A stretch of DNA of 64,000 nt from Hoyosella rhizosphaerae (GCF_014643175.1 NZ_BMJH01000001.1:248001-312000), one strand, 5' to 3'; positions 32,139 to 41,514 are shown, counted from the stretch's first letter. Notes: generated from the sequence alone by a model not told the origin. Translations and numbers: made by a program.

Positions 32139-32902
32139 CCACCACGATTGAAGTGCATCGGCCAGGATTGTGGTCGTGGGTGACGCTGATCAAATGTGAA
32201 GCGAAGATGGTGGTGCGTGATACCGCAGGTTTGGTGGTACCGATCGGGCTGCCGTTGTTGATTCTGATCATGAGCGCCTCGGCCGCAAGCGCGCAGGCGG
32301 CGGGCGATACCGGGTTAACAGGGCTGGAAGTGTATGTTTTGCCCCTTGTGTTCGCGGTTGTCATCGCGTCAATTGGGATCATCAACATGCCAAGCTTCCT
32401 TTCTTATTACCGGCGGTCAGGAATTCTGCGGAGGCTCGCTGTCACGCCTGCGTCGCCTGTGATGGTGTTGGTGGCGCAGGCTGTCGTGAGTCTGATGCAA
32501 GCCGCGCTGGGGGTAGGCGTTGCCCTCGCGGTGGCTGTTCTGTTTTTCGGCGCACAGTTTCCGGTAGCGCCGTTGACGGCAATAGGTGTGGCGCTATTGG
32601 GGCTCGGTGCGATGTATGGGGTGGGCATGATTGTGGCTGCTGTCGCGCCAACACCGAACTCGGCCGTCGCCATTGGGCTGATCGCGTTTTTTGCCGTTGG
32701 GTCACTTGGTGGGCTCTTCGGCGCGCAAGCGCTACCGGACAGTTTGGCGCGAGTCGGTGAACTCTTGCCATTTGGTGCGACGGTGCAGGCGATGGGTGAC
32801 GCTTGGGTCGGTACGGCTGTCGACCCTGCTCACATCGTCAGTCTCGTTGCCACGATCATTGTTGGTGGTGTTGTCTCGGCAGCATTTTTCCGATGGGACT
32901 GA
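32135..32902 (+). CDS. ABC-2 type transporter permease
   Basis: 255 residues with six predicted membrane helices and a conserved SYYRRSGILRRLAVTPASP loop typical of ABC-2 exporters (the region joining helices 2 and 3). It pairs with the ATPase whose stop overlaps its start. Exported substrate unknown, perhaps an antimicrobial. The next gene starts inside its last codons. Confidence 0.9.
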   Translation: MTTTIEVHRPGLWSWVTLIKCEAKMVVRDTAGLVVPIGLPLLILIMSASAASAQAAGDTGLTGLEVYVLPLVFAVVIASIGIINMPSFLSYYRRSGILRRLAVTPASPVMVLVAQAVVSLMQAALGVGVALAVAVLFFGAQFPVAPLTAIGVALLGLGAMYGVGMIVAAVAPTPNSAVAIGLIAFFAVGSLGGLFGAQALPDSLARVGELLPFGATVQAMGDAWVGTAVDPAHIVSLVATIIVGGVVSAAFFRWD

Positions 32903-33498
32903 CACAAGCGCTCGCCGCGGTCGGTGCGGCGGGCGCAATCCTGTTTGTCCTGGTGTTCACGGTGGATGGGTGGACCCGGCCGAATTATGACCCGGTTCGT
33001 CAGCCGGTCAGTGCACTGGCATGCGGCGCCCGCGGATGGGTTCAGACGGCGAATTTTCTGGTGTGCGGTTCGATGATCGCAGTGGGGGGAGCCGGACTGA
33101 CACAGGTTTCGTGGGTTCTCGGCGTGTCCATCATTGTGTTCGGCGTCGGGTTGATTCTGTCGGGTCTATTTCCCATGGATGCGATGCGCGGTTATCCGCC
33201 AGGAACACCGGACACCACCCCGGCGACGTTTTCGCGCCGACACCAATGGCACGACCACGCTGGTGCCGTCGTGTTCTTCACCATTCCCGTGATGCCCGCG
33301 GTGGCGGTGTTTACTACCGCGTTTAGCGCTGAAATGCGAGGTGCTTCCGCCATCGTCGTGGTGCTGGCTGTGGTCCTTGTGAGCAGATTCGCTACGGCGT
33401 GGGAGAACGACGAACCCCGCGCCGGGCTGTGGCAGCGCGCTGCTTTGGCGCTGATTATGGTGTGGCTGGTGGTCGTGTGCGCGAACGTTGCACAGTAG
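32893..33498 (+). CDS. DUF998 family membrane protein
   Basis: 201 residues from ATG 32893, which overlaps the permease gene end; upstream in-frame codons belong to the permease. Six membrane helices, with the family's YDPVRQPVSAL near the N terminus and a LSGLFPMDAMRGYPPG loop in the middle, as in DUF998. No enzymatic role is known. As third gene of the exporter operon it may assist transport or act in self-protection. Confidence 0.85.
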   Translation: MGLTQALAAVGAAGAILFVLVFTVDGWTRPNYDPVRQPVSALACGARGWVQTANFLVCGSMIAVGGAGLTQVSWVLGVSIIVFGVGLILSGLFPMDAMRGYPPGTPDTTPATFSRRHQWHDHAGAVVFFTIPVMPAVAVFTTAFSAEMRGASAIVVVLAVVLVSRFATAWENDEPRAGLWQRAALALIMVWLVVVCANVAQ

Positions 33499-33514
33499 GA
33501 GTGGTTTTGGCAGG

Positions 33515-33874
33515 TCAGCTCTTTAGGTACACAGGCTCTGGGTGTTGTTCAATCAGCTCATCCGGTGCGGACAGGCGCCATGCCTCGTAGACCAACTCAG
33601 ATAGTTCGTCTGCATCGATCTTGTCGAGATACACGACGACCCAGCCGAATGCGCCGGCGGTGAACTGCACTTCGAAAACGTCAGGGCGTTCGGCGACGAG
33701 CGCTGTCTGCTCGATGCGGGTTTGTTTGAGACCAACGGTTCGAGTGCGGGGCCAGTAGTATCCAAATCGCTTGCCCTCCACGGTGTATGACGTGTAGTCA
33801 CGGGCCTGTGACTGACCGACTCCGGCCATTGTCTTGAGCATCTGGAAGAACTGTTTCTCTGTCACCACAACCAC
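33515..33874 (-). CDS. MmcQ/YjbR family protein
   Basis: 119 residues. The sequence has the small double-wing fold expected of YjbR proteins: GKRFGYYWPRTRTVGLKQ and late GWVVVYLDKIDADELSELVYEAWRLSAP. Proposed to bind DNA, but without a clear role. The start is one of several GTG codons at 33874-33864. It is convergent with the DUF998 gene, only 16 bases apart. Confidence 0.8.
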   Translation of the reverse strand: MVVVTEKQFFQMLKTMAGVGQSQARDYTSYTVEGKRFGYYWPRTRTVGLKQTRIEQTALVAERPDVFEVQFTAGAFGWVVVYLDKIDADELSELVYEAWRLSAPDELIEQHPEPVYLKS

Positions 33875-33905
33875 TATTCTGCGGCACAGATGACAAACTA
33901 GTGGC

Positions 33906-35066
33906 GTGGTGAAACTAGGAGGGGCAGCTCGACGTTGGTGGCGAAGTTATACGCCGGTTCAGCGGGTTGCGATGTACACAGTATTGCCGTGGTATCCGTT
34001 TTTGTGGGGGATACCTGCGGTGTGGTTATCCGCAGCAAGTATTGACGCCCCGGGTCATGTTCCTGTTATCACGGCCATCGCGTTGGTGGCGATGCTGGTC
34101 CCGCTCACCATCGTGTTGCGACAGCAAATTCGGTGGCACACACATTCCGAGCCTCCGCAGTATCAACGTCTTCTTATCGCCGCTACCGTCCCTGGTGCGG
34201 CGATCTATTTTCTTGCGTTGGTGATGGCTGGGGGCCGTGGCTCAGACTGGGTTAACCTCTACCTCGCGTCGGGTTTGGCTGCTCTCGCGGTGGGGCTAGC
34301 TCCGATTTTGGTTGGTAAGCGGGCTGTGGTGGCAGGGCTGGCAGCGGCGGCGATCGCGCTGGGAGTTACCGGTGCGCCACATGCTGCGTTGGTGGCAGCT
34401 GTCGGTGTTGCGTTGGTCATCACGTTTTTTCACTCGACCTTGTGGCCACTTGATGTCATGAAACAACTCGAACAGTTACGGGTGAGAGATGCGGCCCTGT
34501 CGGTAGCGGAAGAGCGCCTGCGGTTCTCGCGTGACTTGCACGACGTGGTGGGCCGCACTTTGTCTGCTATCGCGATTAAGGCCGAGTTGGCGGCGAAACT
34601 GGCGGACCGGGGTGATGCGTCCGCGTCGGCCCACATGCGTGAGGTTGAAAGCATTGCGCATTCGTCGCTCCGCAATGTGCGAGAACTTGCACGCGGCTAT
34701 CGGGCTATCGACTTAACTCAGGAGTTGCGCGGGGCACGATCGTTGCTCGAATCAGCAGGAATTGCTACGACGGTGGAGGGAACGCCTGACGCTGTGTCGA
34801 CTGCGAACAGTGAAGCCGCGGCGTGGGTGGTTCGGGAAGCTACGACAAATATCCTTCGCCACGCACGGGCGCATCAATGCACAATAACCATCGACGAATC
34901 GCAAGTGGTGGTCGCCAACGATGGGCTCGCCGGGGCACCGAACATGTCGCCAGGTCTGGGGCTGACAGGTCTTCGTGAGCGACTCGCTGCGATTGGCGCT
35001 AGCCTCGACATACGGTGTGACGCCTCCACTTTCACGGTCATCGCTCGGTTTAAGGAGAACGCATGA
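33906..35066 (+). CDS. Sensor histidine kinase (DesK-like)
   Basis: 386 residues. Five or six membrane helices fill residues ~20-180. The HisKA_3 motif has H212 (RFSRDLHDVVGRTLSAIAIKAELA), followed by a short HATPase domain (REATTNILRHARA, GLGLTGLRERL). The absence of a large outer domain and the organisation resemble DesK. It begins at paired GTG codons. The stop overlaps the regulator start by 4 bases. Confidence 0.92.
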   Translation: MVKLGGAARRWWRSYTPVQRVAMYTVLPWYPFLWGIPAVWLSAASIDAPGHVPVITAIALVAMLVPLTIVLRQQIRWHTHSEPPQYQRLLIAATVPGAAIYFLALVMAGGRGSDWVNLYLASGLAALAVGLAPILVGKRAVVAGLAAAAIALGVTGAPHAALVAAVGVALVITFFHSTLWPLDVMKQLEQLRVRDAALSVAEERLRFSRDLHDVVGRTLSAIAIKAELAAKLADRGDASASAHMREVESIAHSSLRNVRELARGYRAIDLTQELRGARSLLESAGIATTVEGTPDAVSTANSEAAAWVVREATTNILRHARAHQCTITIDESQVVVANDGLAGAPNMSPGLGLTGLRERLAAIGASLDIRCDASTFTVIARFKENA

Positions 35067-35668
35067 TTTCTGTCTTACTCGCCGACGATGAAAATCTCAT
35101 CCGAAGCGCACTGGCAGCAATGTTGTCGCTCGAAGACGATCTCGACGTGGTTGCGGAAGCGTCGCGTGGTGACGACGCGGTAGCGAAGGCTCTTGCGTTT
35201 CGGCCTGATGTTGCTGTGTTGGACCTGCAAATGCCTGAACTCGATGGGGTAGAAGTTGCGGCGAGGTTGGCCAAAGAACTTCCGTCGTGCCGGTGCATCA
35301 TCGTCACCAGCCACGCCCGCCCCGGCTACCTAAAACGGGCACTGTCGGTGGGGGCGAAAGGGTTCCTGCCAAAAACCGCGACCGGCTCTACCCTCGCCGA
35401 AGTCATCAGAAAAGTTGTGGACGGGGGCCGCTATGTTGATCCCGATTTGGCAGCCGAAGCCATCAGTGCAGGAGACAGTCCACTGACCCCGCGCGAAGCC
35501 GACGTTTTAGAGGCTGCCGCTGACGGAGCCGCTATAGAGGAAGTGGCCCGCCGCGTATCGCTTGCGGCGGGCACTACGCGAAACTATCTGTCGTCAGCTA
35601 TTGCCAAACTTGGTGCTGGCAATCGGTATGAGGCCACACAACTTGCTCGTCAATTTGGCTGGATCTAA
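35063..35668 (+). CDS. LuxR-type response regulator (DesR-like)
   Basis: 201 residues. Receiver domain with phospho-acceptor D54 (VAVLDLQMP), then a LuxR-type helix-turn-helix (LTPREADVLEAAADGAAIEEVARRVSLAAGTTRNYLSSAIAKLG). Translationally coupled to the DesK-like kinase. Its end overlaps by 4 bases the end of the convergent ABC permease gene, which is probably its target. Confidence 0.93.
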   Translation: MISVLLADDENLIRSALAAMLSLEDDLDVVAEASRGDDAVAKALAFRPDVAVLDLQMPELDGVEVAARLAKELPSCRCIIVTSHARPGYLKRALSVGAKGFLPKTATGSTLAEVIRKVVDGGRYVDPDLAAEAISAGDSPLTPREADVLEAAADGAAIEEVARRVSLAAGTTRNYLSSAIAKLGAGNRYEATQLARQFGWI

Positions 35669-36477
35669 CTACGGGGACCCCACTGCCACGTGGCCTTCGC
35701 GAACCACACCCCGGCAGCAATCCACACCAATGTGCTGACTACATCCAACGCCACTGCCGATAGCCCCAGACTTGCTGGCGCCTGAACTAGTTCCGCGCCC
35801 ATTCCACGCGCAAGTAAGTCCGCCACCCCGGAGAAAGGTCCGAGAAGAAGCCACGATCGTACGGATTCATCGAGTAATCCCTGCAACGCCGCGACGGGAA
35901 AGCCGATGCTGACGATCAAGATGGGAATGGTGGTGAACTGCACGGACGCAGCACTGGTCGAGAATGCCCCCGTGGCGATGCCGCCGACAATGCTTAACGC
36001 TACTGTCCCGATCAGACCTGCGCCTAAGTAGAACCAGTTGGCTGGCATCGGTGCACCGATAGCGATGAAGCCGCCGATGATCAGTGCTCCAACAGCAAAC
36101 CCGATGACCAAATACGGCACGACTAGTGCGGCCATCATCTGCGTGGGACCAAGTTCAGTAGCGCGCAGAACTTTGAACATTTCAGTTTCTCGGCGCACCG
36201 CGATCACGATGGCGAGCGCTGATGTCACCGATATCAGAATCAAAACCGGCCCCGTGGTGGCCAACATGGAGGCCCACGCCTCGGGTGCGCTTGAGTCGAG
36301 AGTGCTTGCGAAAATCAGCGCGCATACCGGCCCCAGGGCCAGCATCGCCAGCACCAGTTTTTGCCGGAAAGTGTGTTTCAACTCGAAGACGGACATCCGC
36401 GCGACACGCGTCGCCGGTGACAGCGGCTTGGGCGTCAGGTGTGGGGCCGAAACCTGTGCAGTGGCTACCTGTGTCAT
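35665..36477 (-). CDS. ABC-2 type transporter permease
   Basis: 270 residues, six membrane helices (for example LVLAMLALGPVCALIFASTL and WYLGAGLIGTVALSIVGGIA-like segments) with a cytoplasmic N terminus and a RRETEMFKVLRATELGP loop expected of ABC-2 permeases. The start overlaps the ATPase stop by 4 bases. Substrate unknown. Confidence 0.9.
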   Translation of the reverse strand: MTQVATAQVSAPHLTPKPLSPATRVARMSVFELKHTFRQKLVLAMLALGPVCALIFASTLDSSAPEAWASMLATTGPVLILISVTSALAIVIAVRRETEMFKVLRATELGPTQMMAALVVPYLVIGFAVGALIIGGFIAIGAPMPANWFYLGAGLIGTVALSIVGGIATGAFSTSAASVQFTTIPILIVSIGFPVAALQGLLDESVRSWLLLGPFSGVADLLARGMGAELVQAPASLGLSAVALDVVSTLVWIAAGVWFAKATWQWGPRS

Positions 36478-37403
36478 TGTGTTGCTCCTGACGATTGAGA
36501 AATCTGGTGGAAAATGTCTTCCAGCGAGGCGGGGTTTGCGCGAATCATCCCGAGTTGAGCGTCAACACGGTGGGCATCCTGAAGAAGCCAGTGGAGCGAT
36601 GCCTGTTGGTCGTCTGCTTCCACGGTGACTGTGCGAGTGCCTGACTTTTCGCCGAAGGTGATGGACACACCGGGAGGTGGTGAGGGGAACCAATCGTCCG
36701 GTGCCTGCATGATCTCGGCCGTCATACGGGCTGGTCGGCTCGCAAGAACCTCATCCAACGTGCCGTCGATGGCAAGTCTGCCCTCGTGCATAATTCCGAC
36801 ATGATCGGCAAGGCGCTCCGCTTCTTCGAGATAGTGGGTGGTCAGCAGGACTGTGGTGCCGCCCGACTTGAGGTCGCTGATGATGTGCCACAGAGTTTTC
36901 CGTGATTCAGGGTCGAGGCCTGTGGTGGGCTCGTCGAGCACGATAAGCTCCGGGCGCCCCCACATTGCGAGTGCAAGATCAAGCCTTCGTCGCTCGCCGC
37001 CAGACAGCGTCTGCACCACAGCCTTGGTGCGGTGGTCGAGCCCCACCCGGGCGATCACTGCGTCGACATCATCGCTGCGTGACGACAGCGAAGCAAAAAG
37101 CTCGACCGTTTGCCGCACGGTGATTTCACCGAAGTGCCCGCCGGATTGCAGCACTACCCCAGCGCGTTGCCGCACCGTGTGTGGCTTACGCGATGGGTTC
37201 GCCCCAAACACGCGCAGGTTTCCGCGAGTGGGGCGGCGAAAGCCCTGCACTGTTTCCAGCGTCGTGGTTTTACCAGCGCCGTTGGTGCCGAGTAGGGCAT
37301 AGCACTCACCGCGTGCGGCCTCGAAGCTTACATCGGACACAGCCTTGAAATCGCCGTAGTGGCAATCTAGGTTTTCGACTTGAACAACAATTTCGCGGGT
37401 CAT
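36474..37403 (-). CDS. ABC transporter ATP-binding protein (DrrA-like)
   Basis: 309 residues. Walker A GTNGAGKTT near 39-47, signature LSGGERRRLDLALAM, Walker B LIVLDEPTTGLDPES and switch TTHYLEEAERLADH. A ~80-residue C-terminal extension (SITFGEKSGTRTVTVEADDQQASLHWLL) is typical of DrrA/CcmA-type antibiotic exporters. It forms an exporter with the overlapping permease; neighbouring DesKR-like genes suggest induction by membrane stress. Confidence 0.92.
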   Translation of the reverse strand: MTREIVVQVENLDCHYGDFKAVSDVSFEAARGECYALLGTNGAGKTTTLETVQGFRRPTRGNLRVFGANPSRKPHTVRQRAGVVLQSGGHFGEITVRQTVELFASLSSRSDDVDAVIARVGLDHRTKAVVQTLSGGERRRLDLALAMWGRPELIVLDEPTTGLDPESRKTLWHIISDLKSGGTTVLLTTHYLEEAERLADHVGIMHEGRLAIDGTLDEVLASRPARMTAEIMQAPDDWFPSPPPGVSITFGEKSGTRTVTVEADDQQASLHWLLQDAHRVDAQLGMIRANPASLEDIFHQISQSSGATQ

Positions 37404-37481
37404 GGTTCAATGCTGTCGCGTCGCAAAGCGTGTGTGTAGCACCGTATATCACGGGTTTTCAGGAGGTATTCACGTACGAGG

Positions 37482-37497
37482 CATGACACATGTCATG
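37482..37497. promoter_or_regulatory. Inverted repeat upstream of the MFS gene
   Basis: CATGACA, two bases, TGTCATG. The repeat lies in the divergent gap between the ABC ATPase and MFS genes and covers the first possible MFS start (37490). A regulator-binding site is plausible and would favour the later MFS start at 37532. Confidence 0.4.
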
Positions 37498-37531
37498 GTC
37501 CAGTGAAACCCCAGGCACGAAGATTCATCAC

Positions 37532-38716
37532 ATGAATTATGGTGGGTGTGTGGGGAGCGCAGCACGGGAGCATAAGCCAGACCGCACGCCCGGTCTTGTT
37601 CCGTTGCTGATTCTCACCGCCCTTGCATTTGCGGGGCACGCATTGCTGTTCCCGGTCGCACCCCTGTGGGTTGTCCAGCACGGCTCCGACACAGCCGGGG
37701 CAGGTGCAGTCAACGCGGTACTCATGCTGTCCACAGTGCTCACTCAGTTGGGTGTTCCCTATGCCTTACGAAGATTCGGCTGGTCGACCACGCTCATCAT
37801 CGGAATGGTGTTCCTCGGAGTGCCGTCGGTGCTACACATTTTCACATCGAATCTGGAAACGGTGCTGGTCCTTGCCGCTCTTCGCGGCGTTGGGTTCGGA
37901 GTCTTAACCGTGGCGGGGGCCGCAGCAGTCGCCGAGTTAAGCGACCCCGCCCATCGCGGTAAAGCACTAGGTGCCTACGGGCTCGCCATTGCGGTGCCAC
38001 AGTTTGTGCTCATTCCGCTCGCGCCGTGGGTGGCGCTCAACGTCAACTTTTGGATCGTGTTCATCGCTGGTGCCTGCCCGCTAGTGGCATTGCTAGTTGT
38101 GTTTCCGCTGTGTCGTCATGTGGGCCGGGGTGAACCGCATTCCGTTGCGGTACATGGCGAGAAAGCCCCCTTGATCAAGCGTCGACTTGTAGCGCCGATG
38201 TTGATCCTGCTGGGTGTCACTGCGGCTGCGGGAGCATTGCTGACGTTCATCCCGCAGATGACCGACTCCGGTGTGGCGGCACTCGTTGCATTGTTGGTGC
38301 TCACGGCAGCGGCGGCGTGGAGCCGGATGTGGTTCGGGGCCTTGGCCGACAGATACGGCACGGCACCATTCAAAGCGCCGCTGATCGGCGTGACGGTGGT
38401 GGGGTTGCTGATGGTGGCCGCAGCCGTAGCAACGTCTGGAACGCAACAATGGGCACTTCTGCTTGGGGGAGTCGCGCTCATCGGTACGTCCTACGGAGGC
38501 TTGCAGAATCTGACATTGCTGGATTCGTTTGTCGCCGCCGGGCCATCACGTAACAGCACAGCGAGCGCCACCTGGAATATCGGATTTGACGCAGGCACCG
38601 GCGTTGGCGCGCTCAGTGTCGGAATGATCGCAGTGCAAGGCGGATTCTCGATTGCGTTCGTGGTTATCGCCGTGCTGTCACTGCTGACGTTGCCACTAGC
38701 TCGCCAGGCACGCTAA
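37532..38716 (+). CDS. MFS transporter
   Basis: 394 residues from ATG 37532 (408 from ATG 37490, which falls inside an inverted repeat). Twelve membrane helices; the loop after helix 2 is weak, but RYGTAPFKAPLIGV-type cytoplasmic loop, ALRGVGFGVLTVAGAAAVAELSDPAHRGKALGAYG (MFS motif around helices 4-5) and a two-halves layout identify the family. It is probably a drug or metabolite exporter driven by protons. Neither start has a strong ribosome site. Confidence 0.88.
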   Translation: MNYGGCVGSAAREHKPDRTPGLVPLLILTALAFAGHALLFPVAPLWVVQHGSDTAGAGAVNAVLMLSTVLTQLGVPYALRRFGWSTTLIIGMVFLGVPSVLHIFTSNLETVLVLAALRGVGFGVLTVAGAAAVAELSDPAHRGKALGAYGLAIAVPQFVLIPLAPWVALNVNFWIVFIAGACPLVALLVVFPLCRHVGRGEPHSVAVHGEKAPLIKRRLVAPMLILLGVTAAAGALLTFIPQMTDSGVAALVALLVLTAAAAWSRMWFGALADRYGTAPFKAPLIGVTVVGLLMVAAAVATSGTQQWALLLGGVALIGTSYGGLQNLTLLDSFVAAGPSRNSTASATWNIGFDAGTGVGALSVGMIAVQGGFSIAFVVIAVLSLLTLPLARQAR

Positions 38717-38719
38717 CCG

Positions 38720-39760
38720 TCAGATCCCTGCGAGCGCCGCAGCGGCTTCGTCTCCCTGGGCAACATCTCGTGCAGCACAACACACGAGGTCGTTGCCTGC
38801 GGCGACCGCGGCTCGAACCCGGTTGCCGGTGCTTCCGTATGTAGCAAGCGCCCCCGCTTCGATCGCATCGGAGACGATGAGGCCACGGAACCCAAGCCGC
38901 TGGCGGAGTCGACCCTGCAAGACGGCAGCTGACATTCCAGCTGGCCTGGAACCGTCGAGTGCCGGATACACAGCCCACGACGGCATCACCATGTGCACAC
39001 CCGCTGCGATGGCGGCCTGGTAGGGCATTTCGTCGACGGTGCGCAGAGTGTGCTCATCAAGCGTGATGGTCACAGGGGTGACATCGGTGTTGGCTGCGGT
39101 TGGAGCGGCGCCGAGTCCAGGGAAGTGCTTGGCGCATGTGCTCACCCCCATGCTTTGGGAAGTTCGAATGAACTCTGCTGCGGCGTCGCCCACAATCCGA
39201 GTGTTGGTGCTGAAGCTGCGCTGGGTGGCATCAAGGAAATCACCGGGCCTGCGGTACACGCCAAGGACAGGGGCGAGGTTGGCATTCATTCCTGCTGCTT
39301 GAATAGTGGCGGACGCCTCCCGCCCTTGCTGTTGCGCCGCGGCGATCACATTGGGTTGGGTGCCCACTTGTTTTGCGGACAGTGTCGGCCCGCCTGGCAA
39401 CCGTTTAACCGGACCGCCTTCTTGGTCAACAAAAAGCCTGAGTGAATAACCGGAGCTCAGCGCCGTCGCGGTGAGTTGTCGCGTCACCTCAGCGATGTGT
39501 CCGGTCGACGTGATGTTCTCGCTGAAGAAAATGATCCCACCGATTCCGCGGCGAACCCGGTCAAAAAGTTCAGGCGGCGGAGTAGCACCTCGGTATGAGT
39601 AGATGACGCGGCGCGCACCCACCGGTGGGCCGGAGAGCAAGTCTGAGAGCGGACCGGCGAGCGAACCAAAAGGTGATGCGTGTGCTGCAGCAGCGTGCAT
39701 CGGAAGAGCGCCAGCCGCCCCAACGATTGCGGCTGTGCGGAGAAAACCTCGCCGATCCAT
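38720..39760 (-). CDS. Glycoside hydrolase family 3, Tat-exported (beta-N-acetylhexosaminidase-like)
   Basis: 346 residues. A twin-arginine signal (MDRRGFLRTAAIVGAAGALP, then AHASP) predicts folded export. The catalytic barrel shows GIIFFSENI, LFVDQEGGPVKRLP, CAKHFPGLG and GLIVSDAIEAGAL, the series seen in NagZ/LpqI-type family 3 enzymes, where the Asp of VSDA is the nucleophile. It probably removes N-acetylglucosamine from muropeptides in wall recycling. It is convergent with the MFS gene, 3 bases apart. Confidence 0.88.
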   Translation of the reverse strand: MDRRGFLRTAAIVGAAGALPMHAAAAHASPFGSLAGPLSDLLSGPPVGARRVIYSYRGATPPPELFDRVRRGIGGIIFFSENITSTGHIAEVTRQLTATALSSGYSLRLFVDQEGGPVKRLPGGPTLSAKQVGTQPNVIAAAQQQGREASATIQAAGMNANLAPVLGVYRRPGDFLDATQRSFSTNTRIVGDAAAEFIRTSQSMGVSTCAKHFPGLGAAPTAANTDVTPVTITLDEHTLRTVDEMPYQAAIAAGVHMVMPSWAVYPALDGSRPAGMSAAVLQGRLRQRLGFRGLIVSDAIEAGALATYGSTGNRVRAAVAAGNDLVCCAARDVAQGDEAAAALAGI

Positions 39761-39877
39761 TCCGTGGTGCCCCTTTACCGTCGTGCCTGCGCGTCGAGCC
39801 TGACGGTAGTGGATTGCGGGTCGGTCCTGGTGGTGTTGTTCGGATCTTGATGCGTTTGTGCTGAATATTGTGGCGGG

Positions 39878-40546
39878 CTACTGCTGCTGCCGACGGACCA
39901 TTTCTTTGATCCAGATCGGCGCATACGGTGACGTGCAGTTGGGTGGAGTGGGGTAGTCCTTCAGCACCTCGAGTCGTTCACCAATGGCGATGGCACGGTT
40001 CCGATGCTCGGGGTGGTGTATACCGATCTGCGCAAGGCAGTTGTTCATCGCCCACTGCAAACGATCCGGTGCGTCCTTCATGGATGACTCAATAGTGTCG
40101 AGAAGCCCCTCAAGATTGAGACCCTCCGGCGCTTTGGTGACTCGATCTGCGGTGAGTGCCCAGCCCGCACTAGCGACCACAGCGTTCGGATCATCGAACC
40201 AGGCAACGCGCAAAGCGTCGACACCGGGATGTTTCTTCACGAGGTAGTTGACCAACCAGTCGAGTTCTTTAGGGGTCCGTGATTGGCGAAGCATGGCGTC
40301 CAACTCGTCTTGCCGAAGATCTTTCGGTCGGTAGATCAAAATCGCCAGAAGTCGCGCCGAACTGTCACCACTGTCCCACAATTGGCGTGCAAGATCCGGC
40401 TGGTTTTTCAGCCGTTTGGCCAGCGCACGAAGCTTGGTGAGATTCACACCATGATCATCGCCATGGTTCCGATTCACCTCACGAATTTTGGGGTCTTCGA
40501 GCTCAGCGAGCTCCCCAAACACTTCGCTCACAGTAGTCTGTGCCAT
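39878..40546 (-). CDS. DNA alkylation repair protein (AlkD-like HEAT repeats)
   Basis: 222 residues composed of repeated helix pairs (LTKLRALAKRLKNQPDLARQLWDSGDSSARLLAILIY and later repeats WLVNYLVKKHPGVDALRVAWFDDPNAVVASAGWAL). AlkD-type proteins bind and excise bulky or cationic alkylated bases. The final PNCTSPYAPIWIKEMVRRQ is a typical end of this subgroup. Encoded alone. Confidence 0.85.
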   Translation of the reverse strand: MAQTTVSEVFGELAELEDPKIREVNRNHGDDHGVNLTKLRALAKRLKNQPDLARQLWDSGDSSARLLAILIYRPKDLRQDELDAMLRQSRTPKELDWLVNYLVKKHPGVDALRVAWFDDPNAVVASAGWALTADRVTKAPEGLNLEGLLDTIESSMKDAPDRLQWAMNNCLAQIGIHHPEHRNRAIAIGERLEVLKDYPTPPNCTSPYAPIWIKEMVRRQQQ

Positions 40547-40704
40547 CGAAACCTCCAGCTCGGATTACTAATTACCCTACGCGGCGACCTGAACTTCTGA
40601 CGTTCGTTTGGGCGCAGAAAACATCACCTGTAATTATGCTGCTGATCTTCATCTATCCAGTTCAAAGGCATGTTTGCGGCTTACCGGACATTCCTCTCGT
40701 GTAG

Positions 40705-40733
40705 TTGACACGTCGTAATTTGGCGATAAAACT
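40705..40733 (+). promoter_or_regulatory. Probable promoter of azlCD
   Basis: TTGACA at 40705-40710 matches the -35 consensus exactly, with a weak TAAAAC/AAAACT -10 candidate 16-17 bases downstream. It lies about 70 bases before the TTG start at 40804 preceded by GGAGG, supporting that start over the upstream in-frame codon. Confidence 0.5.
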
Positions 40734-40803
40734 CATCATCAACAAATCGCTGAGCACCTCAGGGGACGCCGCATTCTTCTCGCAACTAACGGAGGCCTGT
40801 CCG

Positions 40804-41514
40804 TTGCATGCTCGCCAGTTCTTTCCGGCCGAAAAAGCACATCTCATTATCTCCTCGGCGTCGATTGCTGTTGCCGTGGGCGTGGTGGGTGTGGCATACG
40901 GAGCCGTTTCCGTCGAAGCAGGGTTGCCCGTTTGGTTTGCGCCACTGCTCGGAGTTCTTGTCCTTGCAGCGTCATCCGAAATGCTGTTCGTGGGTTTGCT
41001 TGCGAGCGGAGGAAGTCCCATTGTCGCAGCGGCCGCCGCACTGACGGTTAATTCGCGACACTTGCCATACGGGCTGGCCGTCTCCGACGTCGTGGGTCGT
41101 CGATGGCCCCGATACCTATGGATTCATCTCATCAACGATGAATCGGTCGCTTTCGCGGCAGCCCAGCGTTCTCAGCAATCTAGGCGTTTTGCCTACGCCT
41201 GCGTCGGCATTGGAATCCTGGTGGCGTGGCCTATCGGTGCGCTGGTTGGTTCACTTGTTGGGCAGGCGTTCGACGTCACAATTATCGGCCTAGATGCTGT
41301 CTTTCTGGCCGTCATTCTCGCCCTCGTTATTTCTGCCTTGCGTGACAGCAATACTCGCTTGGGTTTCGTGGTGGGAGTGATTGTGGCCGTGGCATGCGCT
41401 CCGTGGGTCCCAACAGGAGTTGCGCCTTTAATGGCACTTGTTGCCCTCCCGCTGATGGGAATCCGGCAGCCAACGTCTGCTCCTGAATCGCGTAATGAGG
41501 CGTCCGATGGCTGA
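40804..41514 (+). CDS. azlC: AzlC-type branched-chain amino acid exporter, large subunit
   Basis: 236 residues from TTG 40804, chosen for the GGAGG ribosome site 8 bases upstream; an upstream in-frame TTG (40705) is part of a probable promoter. About seven membrane helices with the family's GVAYGAVSVEAGLP start and LTVNSRHLPYGLAVSDVVG motif. With AzlD it exports branched-chain amino acids or analogues. The azlD ATG lies inside its last codons. Confidence 0.9.
   Translation: MHARQFFPAEKAHLIISSASIAVAVGVVGVAYGAVSVEAGLPVWFAPLLGVLVLAASSEMLFVGLLASGGSPIVAAAAALTVNSRHLPYGLAVSDVVGRRWPRYLWIHLINDESVAFAAAQRSQQSRRFAYACVGIGILVAWPIGALVGSLVGQAFDVTIIGLDAVFLAVILALVISALRDSNTRLGFVVGVIVAVACAPWVPTGVAPLMALVALPLMGIRQPTSAPESRNEASDG

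Noticed and set aside
40705-40803. N-terminal extension of AzlC from an upstream TTG
   Set aside because: The TTG is part of a consensus TTGACA box and the extra 33 residues do not look like AzlC; a GGAGG site favours 40804.
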